Shown: piece by piece, positions 7,900 through 15,597 of the stretch | Numbering within the stretch: the stretch's first letter is position 1 | Layout of the letters: the number at the start of each line of letters is the position of its first letter | From: Pseudalkalibacillus sp051842935 | Lineage (GTDB): Bacteria; Bacillota; Bacilli; Bacillales; Fictibacillaceae | Reading direction: 5' to 3' | Length of the DNA stretch: 64,000 nucleotides | NCBI RefSeq assembly: GCF_051842935.1 | Contig: NZ_JBPXRR010000001.1 | Location: 2,232,001 to 2,296,000, forward strand | Notes under the pieces: generated by a model | What the model saw: only the letters and a program-made list of their open reading frames with translations | Database searches by the model: none | Told to the model about the DNA's origin: nothing | Translations under genes and position numbers: made by a program

Positions 7900-9006
7900 T
7901 TACCAGTCCACTTTCTCCAGTCTTTCGTTCGGACGATACTTACGTCCTTTCTTCGCTTCTTCTTTTCCATTTAGAATGACGTTATCTCCAGTGAAGCCGA
8001 TGTTGATCTTCAATAATGAGCTTCCGACTCCGTATATGTCGACCGGCACTTGATGCTCTTCGAAGTTACGGATGCGATCCTCTGTGAAACCACCACTGAC
8101 GACGATTTTCACATGGTCGAATCCTTCCTGATCAAGAGCTTGGCGCAAAGCGAAAATGAGTTCCTGGTTCACACCACGAGGGTCGAACTTCCCTAGGACA
8201 TCCTGGTTTCGCCAGAAATATTGGTCGACCATAGTTCTAGATGTATCGACTCGGACACCTTTCAACAAGTCCCCGAATTCTCTTGCAACCTTCAACGAGT
8301 CGGTCACTACATCATTGTTGTAATCGACAAGAGCAATCAAATCGTCTTCCGGGAATTGCTCGTGATAGGCTTTTGAAGCTGCGACGACATCCCCTTCAAA
8401 GAGTTGGATGAGTGCATGTGGCATCGTACCCATACCGCGTTTTCCCCACCATTCGTTCATTGCGTGGGTCGCTTGGGCTGTTGAGCCACCAATATAAGCT
8501 GAATAGCCATCTCCTGATTGCTGTGTAAAATGATCATCACGGTCTCCCATGAAGATGACCGGTTTCTGCACGCCAGAAGTGCTTGCAGCTTTTACAACCT
8601 CATATACATTCGTAGCAACAGACGTTCTTCTGCCCAGAATTCCGTCGATAATGCCTTCTAGAAATCCGAAATTCTGATAAGGACCTTCTATGGTCAGAAC
8701 CGTCTCATATGGCTCAACCTTATCGCCGTCCTTCAAGGAGTAGATCACCAGATCTTCTGGGTCCTTGGCGAACGTTTTGATCAAAGCAATCGCTTCATCC
8801 GTTCCACACAAGACCGCGTGCTTCTTCTGGAAAAATTGCATTTTGACGATATTATCCGGTTTATGATTTTCAGCGATTTTACAAGTTTTCAAGAAGTAAA
8901 CCGCCGAGAACCAACCTTCGCCCACACGCTCGTCGAACTTGAACGTATGGTTCGTGAGCCGGTTTATTTTTCCTTGCATTTTGAGTTCGATTTCTTTCAT
9001 GTCCAT
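7900..9006 (-). CDS. Nicotinate phosphoribosyltransferase family protein
   Basis: 368 residues. It has the NAPRTase-like layout: a substrate-channel N-domain (GEGWFSAVYFLKTCKIA), then a barrel with HFTQQSGDGYSAYIGGST, GKRGMGTMPHALIQ, VDYNNDVVTDSL, RVDTSRTMVDQYFW and the phosphate-binding VSGGFTEDRIR...GVGSSL. It should convert nicotinate plus PRPP to NaMN in NAD salvage. I start at the ATG at 9006 (AGGTG 6 bases upstream); GTG at 9015 is an alternative. B. subtilis has no such gene at this position, so it is an addition to the conserved block. Substrate within the family is inferred. Confidence 0.85.
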   Translation of the reverse strand: MDMKEIELKMQGKINRLTNHTFKFDERVGEGWFSAVYFLKTCKIAENHKPDNIVKMQFFQKKHAVLCGTDEAIALIKTFAKDPEDLVIYSLKDGDKVEPYETVLTIEGPYQNFGFLEGIIDGILGRRTSVATNVYEVVKAASTSGVQKPVIFMGDRDDHFTQQSGDGYSAYIGGSTAQATHAMNEWWGKRGMGTMPHALIQLFEGDVVAASKAYHEQFPEDDLIALVDYNNDVVTDSLKVAREFGDLLKGVRVDTSRTMVDQYFWRNQDVLGKFDPRGVNQELIFALRQALDQEGFDHVKIVVSGGFTEDRIRNFEEHQVPVDIYGVGSSLLKINIGFTGDNVILNGKEEAKKGRKYRPNERLEKVDW

Positions 9007-9119
9007 AACATGCACCTATTTCCTTCATGTAAGAATAATTCGTACAGGTAGGCTAGCTATTACCTATAACATAACCATTCCTTTATCATATAAAACGACT
9101 AAAGATATGACAAGGGTTT

Positions 9120-11699
9120 CTACGATTGTCTCATTTCTTCACCAGATTGCTCATAGTACTCTTGTTTCGTTATGAGTACGTTCCTTGGTTTACTACCCAT
9201 TGCTTCAGAAACGAAACCTTTCGCTTCCATCATGTCGATGAGTCGAGCTGCACGATTGTAACCGATCCGGAATCTCCGTTGAAGGGAGGATGATGAAGCA
9301 GCCCCTTGATCCAGAACAAACTCACACGCTTCATCAAACAATTCATCACTCTGATCGAATTCAAGTGTGGATTGGATCAGTTCTTCCTTTTCAAAGAAAT
9401 ATTCCGGTTCCTTTTGTTTTTTCACATGGTCGGTAATTCGTTCGATTTCATCATCCGATACGAAGTTCCCTTGGATTCGTACAGGTTTGGAGACGCCATT
9501 GCCTAAGAACAACATATCACCTTTTCCGAGGAGTTTATCAGCGCCGTTCGTGTCGATGATCGTTCGTGAATCGACAGAGGAAGAAACGGCGAAAGCGACT
9601 CGTGTCGGGATGTTCGCTTTGATGAGTCCTGTGATGACGTCGACCGATGGACGTTGTGTAGCCAACAAGAGGTGGATACCACACGCACGCGCTTTTTGAG
9701 CGATACGGCAGATTGAATCCTCGACCTCTTGTGGAGAGACCATCATCAAGTCGGCGAGCTCATCGATGACAACTACGATGTATGGAAGCTTCTGATCAGG
9801 TTCACCTTTTTCTTTGACGAGCTTGTTGAACCGTTCCATATCTCTCACGCCGGACTTCGCAAACAATTCATAACGGCGTTCCATTTCATCCACAGCCCAC
9901 TTCAAGCCTTGTGTCGCTTCCTTCGCATCCGTGATGACTGGCGTTACGAGATGAGGAAGTTTATTATACGGCGCAAGCTCGACCATCTTCGGATCAATGA
10001 GTAATAAACGGACATCATCTGGATGTGATTTATACAAAATGCTGATCAACAAGGAGTTGATGCAGACACTTTTACCAGAGCCTGTCGCACCTGCAATCAG
10101 ACCGTGCGGCATTTTCTGCAGGTCTGTAATGACAGGCTGACCGGAAATGTCCAATCCGAGCGCGACCGATAGTGGTGATTTGCTCTCATGGAAAGCGGGA
10201 TGGGTGATGATTTCGCGTAATGTGACCGCTTGACTCACTTTGTTCGGTACTTCGATTCCGATTGCATTCTTACCTGGAATCGGTGCCTCCATCCGGATAT
10301 CTTTTGCCGCTAGGCTGAGCTTGATATCATCTGACAGGTTCGTGATTTTGTTGACTTTGACTCCAGGAGCTGGTTGAACTTCTATTCGAGTGACAGAAGG
10401 TCCTTTCGTAGCTCCAATCACTTTCGCTTTAACGTTGAAATTATCGAGTGTCGACTGGAGCAAGTCGATTTGATCTTGTAGCCAGGAGTCGTCCTCGTTC
10501 GTTTCAATCAATTCTTCATCCAATAATTGCTCAGAAGGGAACCGATAATTTCGTTCTACCATTTGAGTCTGTTTTCTTTCCTGTGGATGCTCTTTCTGTT
10601 GTCTATCTTCCTGTTGTTTAGGTTTCCGATCACGTTGCAGCATCATGACATTGAAAGGAATCATGCCTTTTTTCTGGTCTGAAGCAATCGGATTCCGTTT
10701 TTCTTTTCTTGTTTCCGGATTTTCGTGTGTATCTTGCTCTTGTTTTTCAGAAGACTGTTGGAGAGCTTCAGTTGGTTGGTCCTCTTGCTTTTCAGCAACA
10801 TTCGTTTCTTCTAATTCTTCTGCATCGTTGACTGATGGAAGCTCATCATCACAAGCTGCATCATCTAGTTCATCTTCATATGTTTCTTCTTCTATTTCTT
10901 CACTGAATTCTTCATCTAGTTCTTCATATGTATCTGTGTAGGAGTCCATGTTTTCTTCTTTTTCTAATTCAAAAATGGTTTGGAGTCCGAGATCCTCTAC
11001 ATGTTCATCTTCATCGGATTCTTCCTCGGTCGTTTGAGGTGGGTACTCCATTTCAATATCTTCAATCAAGCTATCTGACTCTACTTGAAAATCTTGAGCA
11101 TCTTCTTGTAGAGTTTCGGTGACTTCATGATGATCTTCGTACTCTTCATGAATGGCCTTCAACGTTTCATAGCCAGGTTCATACGTTGTGTATTTTTCTT
11201 CTGCTTCGTTTTTCTGCTCTTGTTGCTGAGGTGGGAAGACAGATGGTCTCTCCCTGAAGCCATAAATAGGAGACGGTATGTCCGAAGCCGTAAAGTTGAC
11301 GCCAGTGAATTTTGGTCTATCTGATTGATCTTGTACGTTTGGTTTTGGACGGTCCGCTCTTTTTCTTTCGGTTGTCTTTTCTGTACGTTGTGACTGATGC
11401 ACAGAATGGTTTCGCTCTGAATCATCGTGTACAGGACGGTTTTGGCTTCGCTTTCGATTAAACTGAGGTCTGTTCTTCTCCTCATCAGGAATTACCGGGA
11501 AGCGGAAGTTCCCTTCTTGCGGGTACTGGTGTACCATTTTGGGCTCGATAGAACGATTGCTGTCTTCTAAACGACCGACCGCTTTCCCCTGTGACCTGCT
11601 TGGTTTAGTACTTTTCCGTTCAGATGAACGACCACTCTCTTTATTTTCACCCTCATCATCTAAGATGAGATCCATCATTTTTTTGAACCAATTTGACAT
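9120..11699 (-). CDS. sftA: DNA translocase SftA (FtsK/SpoIIIE family)
   Basis: 859 residues from MSNWFKKM. The ATG at 11699 has AAGGTGA 8 bases upstream; the in-frame ATG at 11711 directly abuts that site. The N-terminal 400 residues are charged, low-complexity and very Glu-rich without membrane helices, as in the soluble SftA type. The C-terminal motor has Walker A GATGSGKSVC, Walker B (IVVVIDELADLMM), the ATQRPSVDVITG segment and a winged-helix gamma domain (RFRIGYNRAARLIDMMEAKG). SftA clears chromosomal DNA from the closing septum at division. Confidence 0.94.
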   Translation of the reverse strand: MSNWFKKMMDLILDDEGENKESGRSSERKSTKPSRSQGKAVGRLEDSNRSIEPKMVHQYPQEGNFRFPVIPDEEKNRPQFNRKRSQNRPVHDDSERNHSVHQSQRTEKTTERKRADRPKPNVQDQSDRPKFTGVNFTASDIPSPIYGFRERPSVFPPQQQEQKNEAEEKYTTYEPGYETLKAIHEEYEDHHEVTETLQEDAQDFQVESDSLIEDIEMEYPPQTTEEESDEDEHVEDLGLQTIFELEKEENMDSYTDTYEELDEEFSEEIEEETYEDELDDAACDDELPSVNDAEELEETNVAEKQEDQPTEALQQSSEKQEQDTHENPETRKEKRNPIASDQKKGMIPFNVMMLQRDRKPKQQEDRQQKEHPQERKQTQMVERNYRFPSEQLLDEELIETNEDDSWLQDQIDLLQSTLDNFNVKAKVIGATKGPSVTRIEVQPAPGVKVNKITNLSDDIKLSLAAKDIRMEAPIPGKNAIGIEVPNKVSQAVTLREIITHPAFHESKSPLSVALGLDISGQPVITDLQKMPHGLIAGATGSGKSVCINSLLISILYKSHPDDVRLLLIDPKMVELAPYNKLPHLVTPVITDAKEATQGLKWAVDEMERRYELFAKSGVRDMERFNKLVKEKGEPDQKLPYIVVVIDELADLMMVSPQEVEDSICRIAQKARACGIHLLLATQRPSVDVITGLIKANIPTRVAFAVSSSVDSRTIIDTNGADKLLGKGDMLFLGNGVSKPVRIQGNFVSDDEIERITDHVKKQKEPEYFFEKEELIQSTLEFDQSDELFDEACEFVLDQGAASSSSLQRRFRIGYNRAARLIDMMEAKGFVSEAMGSKPRNVLITKQEYYEQSGEEMRQS

Positions 11700-11750
11700 G
11701 TATGCATTCACCTTTTTTAATTGAATTTTCTCTCTCTGATCCTTATTTCT

Positions 11751-11774
11751 TTAGCTTTTTGCGGAAAAAGCTAA
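11751..11774. promoter_or_regulatory. Perfect 10-bp inverted repeat upstream of sftA
   Basis: TTAGCTTTTT-GCGG-AAAAAGCTAA lies about 50 bp before the sftA start. It would form a leader hairpin or a protein site; it has no clear T tail that would make it a strong terminator. Confidence 0.45.
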
Positions 11775-11886
11775 TTTCAAAGGTACTTTAAGAATATCGG
11801 AATTACCTTCTTTTTATAAGGGGCTAAAGAAAAGAAACAATCGTAATTCTCACAGTTTTTCCTATGAAAAGGTAAATACGTAGTAG

Positions 11887-11916
11887 AAAACAACCAGAGT
11901 CAGCCCTGGTTGTTTT
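11887..11916 (-). terminator. ytpR terminator
   Basis: AAAACAACCAG/CTGGTTGTTTT stem on the minus strand just after the ytpR stop, followed by T/A-rich sequence. It separates the ytpPQR side from sftA. Confidence 0.85.
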
Positions 11917-11929
11917 CTTCTGTATCTAC

Positions 11930-12544
11930 TTATTTTCCAGCGAAGAAGTCTGTTCCGACCTCGTAGGAATCTTCCAGGACAAGTATTCCCTTTTCCTGAG
12001 GCGCATCTGGTAAATCAAGCTCTTTAGCGGAGCAGATCATTCCAGACGATTTCACACCGCGAAGTTCTGCTTCTTTAATCAACATACCGCTTGGCATGAC
12101 AGCGCCAACGCGTGATACGACGACCTTTTGTCCTTGATCGATGTTCGGAGCACCGCAAACGATCTGAAGTGTTTCATCGCTGATATTCACTTGGCAGACA
12201 CTTAGCTTGTCCGCATCAGGGTGCTTTTCTTTGGATTCCACATACCCTACGATGAAGTCAGGACGGGAATCGAATTCGATTTGATCATCCACATTGTTTT
12301 TCTTCAAGAATGTGTTCAGTTCATCTACGAGTTCATCGGTCACATCAATTTTTCCATGACCCGAAAAATTAAAGTTTTGAGAAGCATTGAAGATGTTGAA
12401 ACCCAGTGTACGACCGTCCTTTTGATCGACCAGCTTCACGACATCTCCGCTCTTTTCGTAGTTACGTTCAGTCACTTCTCCTGCATCAAGTGTGACTAAC
12501 AGAACATCTCCAATTCCTTTTTCATTGTAATGAACGTTCACCAT
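11930..12544 (-). CDS. ytpR: tRNA-binding domain protein YtpR
   Basis: 204 residues. About 95-204 is an EMAP/Tyr-RS-type tRNA-binding OB fold (FIVGYVESKEKHPDADKLSVC, IVCGAPNIDQGQKVVV, ELRGVKSSGMICSAKEL), related to the N-domain of PheT. The N-terminal part (DUF4479-like) is small and acidic. It is presumed to bind RNA; no enzymatic residue is seen. ATG follows AAGGGG; the gene lies 27 bp after ytpQ, as in B. subtilis. Confidence 0.93.
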   Translation of the reverse strand: MVNVHYNEKGIGDVLLVTLDAGEVTERNYEKSGDVVKLVDQKDGRTLGFNIFNASQNFNFSGHGKIDVTDELVDELNTFLKKNNVDDQIEFDSRPDFIVGYVESKEKHPDADKLSVCQVNISDETLQIVCGAPNIDQGQKVVVSRVGAVMPSGMLIKEAELRGVKSSGMICSAKELDLPDAPQEKGILVLEDSYEVGTDFFAGK

Positions 12545-12571
12545 AAGGTCTTACCCCTTCCTCGTACTCAA

Positions 12572-13372
12572 TTATTCTGCTTCAGTTGGTTTGTTTTTTG
12601 CTAAGATGAAGATCGGTTCCAGTTCGCCTTCATCATATAAGAAAGGCAATGCGGTTACCGGTACTCTTCCGTTTGAGAAAAAATGCATCGACATCTGTCC
12701 GAGAATATCATAGCCTTGATCATTTCGTATATCGGCAATAATCAAAACATCTTGATGGGGAACTGCGATTGCCATCGTCCCTTCGACTTTCTCGTTCATT
12801 TCTTCTAAAAGCTGTTGGTTCAGAATGCGGCTCGCGTCATAGCCGTCATTGCTGTTGAGGAAAAAGAAGCGATTGCCTGCTACCTGATCTTCTTTCATAG
12901 AAGTGTCCAATGATCGCAGGTTGAAGCGGCCGATTTCTTTCAACTGCTTCATATCCCAACCTTCTTTTTCTAGCAACTTCTTCGTCAACAGGCGGTAAGA
13001 GTTGCCGAGATCCTGTGCGTAAAATATACGCGTTTCAGCAGTGTGCTCTTCAAAAACCAATTCCTCACCATTGTTTTCTGTAGGGAATGACGTTGAACGG
13101 ATGACTGGGAAAATGCCTTTTTGATTCCCATCTAGCGATTGTTCCTTCTGCATGACAGAGAACACTTCGTTGACGTGATGCACCACTTCATCAATGGCAG
13201 CATCTTTCCGCTCTTCATATTTTGCAGTCAATCCAGGTAAGGACAAGGTGATGCCTTTCCCGCTACCTGTATGTTCAATTCTTAATGTCTTTTCCTTATG
13301 ATCATAGTTGAATGAACGGTCTTCCGCTTTCAACTTTTTCTCTAAAATACGTTTCAGTTCGATAGGCTCCAT
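12572..13372 (-). CDS. ytpQ: DUF1444 protein YtpQ
   Basis: 266 residues from MEPIELKRILEKKL. This ATG has AAGGAGG 8 bases upstream; an upstream in-frame TTG at 13390 overlaps that site and is rejected. The protein matches the YtpQ/DUF1444 family by its N-terminal region (LSLPGLTAKYEERKDAAIDEVVHHV) and C-terminal FFLNSNDGYDASRILN and MAIAVPHQDVLIIADI. Function unknown. It is cotranscribed with ytpR and has a possible terminator (13416-13450) between it and queF. Confidence 0.9.
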   Translation of the reverse strand: MEPIELKRILEKKLKAEDRSFNYDHKEKTLRIEHTGSGKGITLSLPGLTAKYEERKDAAIDEVVHHVNEVFSVMQKEQSLDGNQKGIFPVIRSTSFPTENNGEELVFEEHTAETRIFYAQDLGNSYRLLTKKLLEKEGWDMKQLKEIGRFNLRSLDTSMKEDQVAGNRFFFLNSNDGYDASRILNQQLLEEMNEKVEGTMAIAVPHQDVLIIADIRNDQGYDILGQMSMHFFSNGRVPVTALPFLYDEGELEPIFILAKNKPTEAE

Positions 13373-13415
13373 TTTCAAATCCTCCTTCAACTGACGATGT
13401 TCCTATACAAAGAAA

Positions 13416-13450
13416 GGCTGACTCCATCACACATAAGAGATGAGCCAGCC
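13416..13450 (-). terminator. Possible terminator after queF
   Basis: On the minus strand GGCTGGCTC pairs with GAGTCAGCC (one mismatch, 17-base loop) followed by TTTCTTTG. A second weaker stem, GGGTC/GACCC, lies just before it. Together they could end the ytpP-queF transcript ahead of ytpQ. Confidence 0.55.
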
Positions 13451-13500
13451 CCAGGGTCATGCTACCGATAGGGCGAGACCCCTAGAGAGTTAGTTTTTTA

Positions 13501-13920
13501 TTATTCGCCTTTTTTGTATTCAGCGACAACTTCTGTTCCTAGTCCGCCACGAGCGTTCCAGATTGCTGTGATCTGCATCTCTTTCGGATCAAGGAGTTGA
13601 ACGAGATCGTCAAGGATGCGGTTTGTTGCATGCTCTTGATAGATCCCTACATTACGGTAAGAAGTCAGGTAATACTTCAACGATTTCATTTCCACCAATT
13701 TTTCATTCGGAATGTAACTGATGTGGAATTCTGCGAAATCAGGTAGGCCTGACCAAGGACAAACAGAAGTGAATTCTGTCGTCGGAATCGTTACGAGTGT
13801 ATTTTTCCCTGCATACTCGTATGGAATTGTTTCAAGAATATCGACAAGGATAACATCCTCATTTTCTATATCAAATCGAATACCAGCGTATTTACTGTGG
13901 TCAACATCAACTTTTGCCAC
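13501..13920 (-). CDS. queF: NADPH-dependent 7-cyano-7-deazaguanine reductase
   Basis: 139 residues of the short (unimodular) QueF type. The substrate cysteine lies in EFTSVCPWSGLPDFAEFHISY; SYRNVGIYQEHATNRI and ARGG are also typical. It reduces preQ0 to preQ1 in queuosine synthesis, acting after QueD, QueE and QueC, which are encoded together at 22-24 kb. The start is a GTG at 13920 with AAAGGG 8 bases upstream; the GTG three codons earlier overlaps the ribosome site. Unlike queDEC, no preQ1 switch is visible upstream. Confidence 0.88.
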   Translation of the reverse strand: MAKVDVDHSKYAGIRFDIENEDVILVDILETIPYEYAGKNTLVTIPTTEFTSVCPWSGLPDFAEFHISYIPNEKLVEMKSLKYYLTSYRNVGIYQEHATNRILDDLVQLLDPKEMQITAIWNARGGLGTEVVAEYKKGE

Positions 13921-14001
13921 TTTTTTCACCCTTTCTGAAAACGATAGAGAACATATCTCTAATGCTAAATTGTAACACCTGAAAGGGAAAAAGTCACTGT
14001 T

Positions 14002-14316
14002 TTACCTTACTGATTGAAGGAACTTCTCGATTTGCTCTTTCGTCTTCCGTTCTTTGTCCACGTACCTTCCGACTTCTTCTCCGTTCCGGAACGCAAGGAA
14101 GCTCGGAATACCGAAAATATCGTTCTCTTGAGCCAATTCGATGTGTTGATCACGATTCACATAATAGTACTCGAACGCACCCTGTTCTTGTTCAATTTCT
14201 TCCATGATTGGTTTTACGAATACACAATCCGGACACCAATCTGCTGAAAACATAATGATTGCGTTGTCCGATTGAATGGCTTCCTTCCACTCTTCTACTG
14301 AGTTGATCGTTTTCAT
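14002..14316 (-). CDS. ytpP: Thioredoxin-like protein YtpP
   Basis: 104 residues, thioredoxin fold with active site WCPDC at about residues 27-31 and the cis-proline segment GIPSFLAFRNGE. Cytosolic (no signal sequence). The family is a small thioredoxin-like oxidoreductase in Bacillus; the substrate is not known to me. AGGAGG lies 9 bases before the ATG, and the preceding PTS-like gene ends 18 bp upstream of it on the same strand. Confidence 0.92.
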   Translation of the reverse strand: MKTINSVEEWKEAIQSDNAIIMFSADWCPDCVFVKPIMEEIEQEQGAFEYYYVNRDQHIELAQENDIFGIPSFLAFRNGEEVGRYVDKERKTKEQIEKFLQSVR

Positions 14317-14334
14317 TTTATCTTTTCCTCCTGT

Positions 14335-15348
14335 TTAATAATCAATTTTCATGTCACCTGGTTGGATGAGTCCCTTTTTCCTCATATATTCTGATATTAC
14401 AAGAGAGAGGATAGCAGGTCCAATGAAGTGCAACAGGGCAACAATCATGAACGTTTCCATATTGAAGCCCATCGCTCTAAACGTCATGATCTGACCGACA
14501 AATCCGCTCGTCCCCATTCCGGCTCCTGCAGGTATGTTCGACGTGACCCACACGACCGTTCCAAAAGGTGCAAGCAACATACCCGCCAAAGTCGGTGGTA
14601 AGAGGATGACGGGTTTTTTGACAATGTTGGCGACTTGTAACATCGATGTCCCAAGACCTTGAGCAAGCCAACCGCCCCATCCATTGTCCCGGAAGCTCGC
14701 GGTCGCAAAACCGATCATCTGAGCGGCGCAACCGATTGTTGCAGCTCCTGCCGCAAGCCCATCCAGACCGAGCATGATGGCAATGGCCGCACTGGAGATC
14801 GGTGCAGTAAGTGCAAGCCCCATTAAAGCTGCCACAAGAATCCCCATGACGAAAGGACGCTGTTCAGTCGCCCACATGATCAACTCGCCAAAGTTCACCA
14901 TCACATCAGAGATTTTCGGACCGATGAATTTAGCTACCAGGTATCCGGCAGTCACAGTGACGATCGGTGTGACGATGATGTCGACCTTCGTTTCTTTGGA
15001 GACGATTTTTCCAATCTCAACGGCAATGACGGAAGCGACGAAGCTTCCAGCAGGTCCCCCACCAAGCGCACTACCTGCAGCTCCGGCTATTACAGCAGAG
15101 AACAATACAAGAGGTGGTGCATTCAATCCGTAGGCGATCGCGACACCGATTGCCGCTCCCATCAAACTCATCGCTAGCGTACCGATCTCTGTAAAAATCG
15201 GAAGAGCTGGCACTTGTTCACCGATTGTCTTCAAAATCAGACCGACAATGAGGGATGAAAAAAGACCAAGTGCCATATAGCTTAGGGCTGTAACAAAATA
15301 TGTATGTAATGATAGCGTGACGCCTTTTTTCGCTAAAAATGATTTCAA
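14335..15348 (-). CDS. Orphan PTS EIIC-type membrane protein
   Basis: 337 residues, almost entirely hydrophobic with about eight to ten membrane segments. Glycine/alanine-rich stretches such as AGAAGSALGGGPAGSFVAS and PVILLPPTLAGMLLAPFG match the PTS_EIIC_2 family. No EIIA or EIIB domain or gene is adjacent, so either these are encoded elsewhere or the protein has a non-PTS role. Start is TTG at 15348 with GGAGG 9 bases upstream. Substrate cannot be inferred. Confidence 0.8.
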   Translation of the reverse strand: MKSFLAKKGVTLSLHTYFVTALSYMALGLFSSLIVGLILKTIGEQVPALPIFTEIGTLAMSLMGAAIGVAIAYGLNAPPLVLFSAVIAGAAGSALGGGPAGSFVASVIAVEIGKIVSKETKVDIIVTPIVTVTAGYLVAKFIGPKISDVMVNFGELIMWATEQRPFVMGILVAALMGLALTAPISSAAIAIMLGLDGLAAGAATIGCAAQMIGFATASFRDNGWGGWLAQGLGTSMLQVANIVKKPVILLPPTLAGMLLAPFGTVVWVTSNIPAGAGMGTSGFVGQIMTFRAMGFNMETFMIVALLHFIGPAILSLVISEYMRKKGLIQPGDMKIDY

Positions 15349-15430
15349 TTCTTTTCCTCCGTTCTTTAGTAGATTTTTTTACCACGTTGATCAAATTTAT
15401 GAATCCTTAAAATATCTGTTGGAAAAGTAT

Positions 15431-15456
15431 TAAAATTTTCTGTCAAACTACGATAT
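15431..15456 (+). promoter_or_regulatory. Sigma-D-like promoter of the chemoreceptor gene
   Basis: TAAA (15431-15434), 14 bases, TACGATAT (15449-15456), against the sigma-D consensus TAAA-N14/16-GCCGATAT (6 of 8 in the -10). It would leave a leader of about 135 nt. Chemoreceptor genes are standard sigma-D targets. Confidence 0.45.
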
Positions 15457-15597
15457 TAAAAGTAAGGAAAATAGACTATTTCTAAACTACCCCAATCTAT
15501 ACATAACCATCACGGTCTTTATTATAAACGTGTCCTAATGAGATATAAAGGTAGAAGTAGAGATAGCAACTGGAAGGGAATTCAAGGGGGAGAAACA

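Noticed and set aside
13373..13500. preQ1 riboswitch near queF (TAAAAAACTAA on the minus strand)
   Set aside because: The A-rich element lies after the queF stop without the preceding P1 and loop sequence, so only the terminator-like stems are kept.
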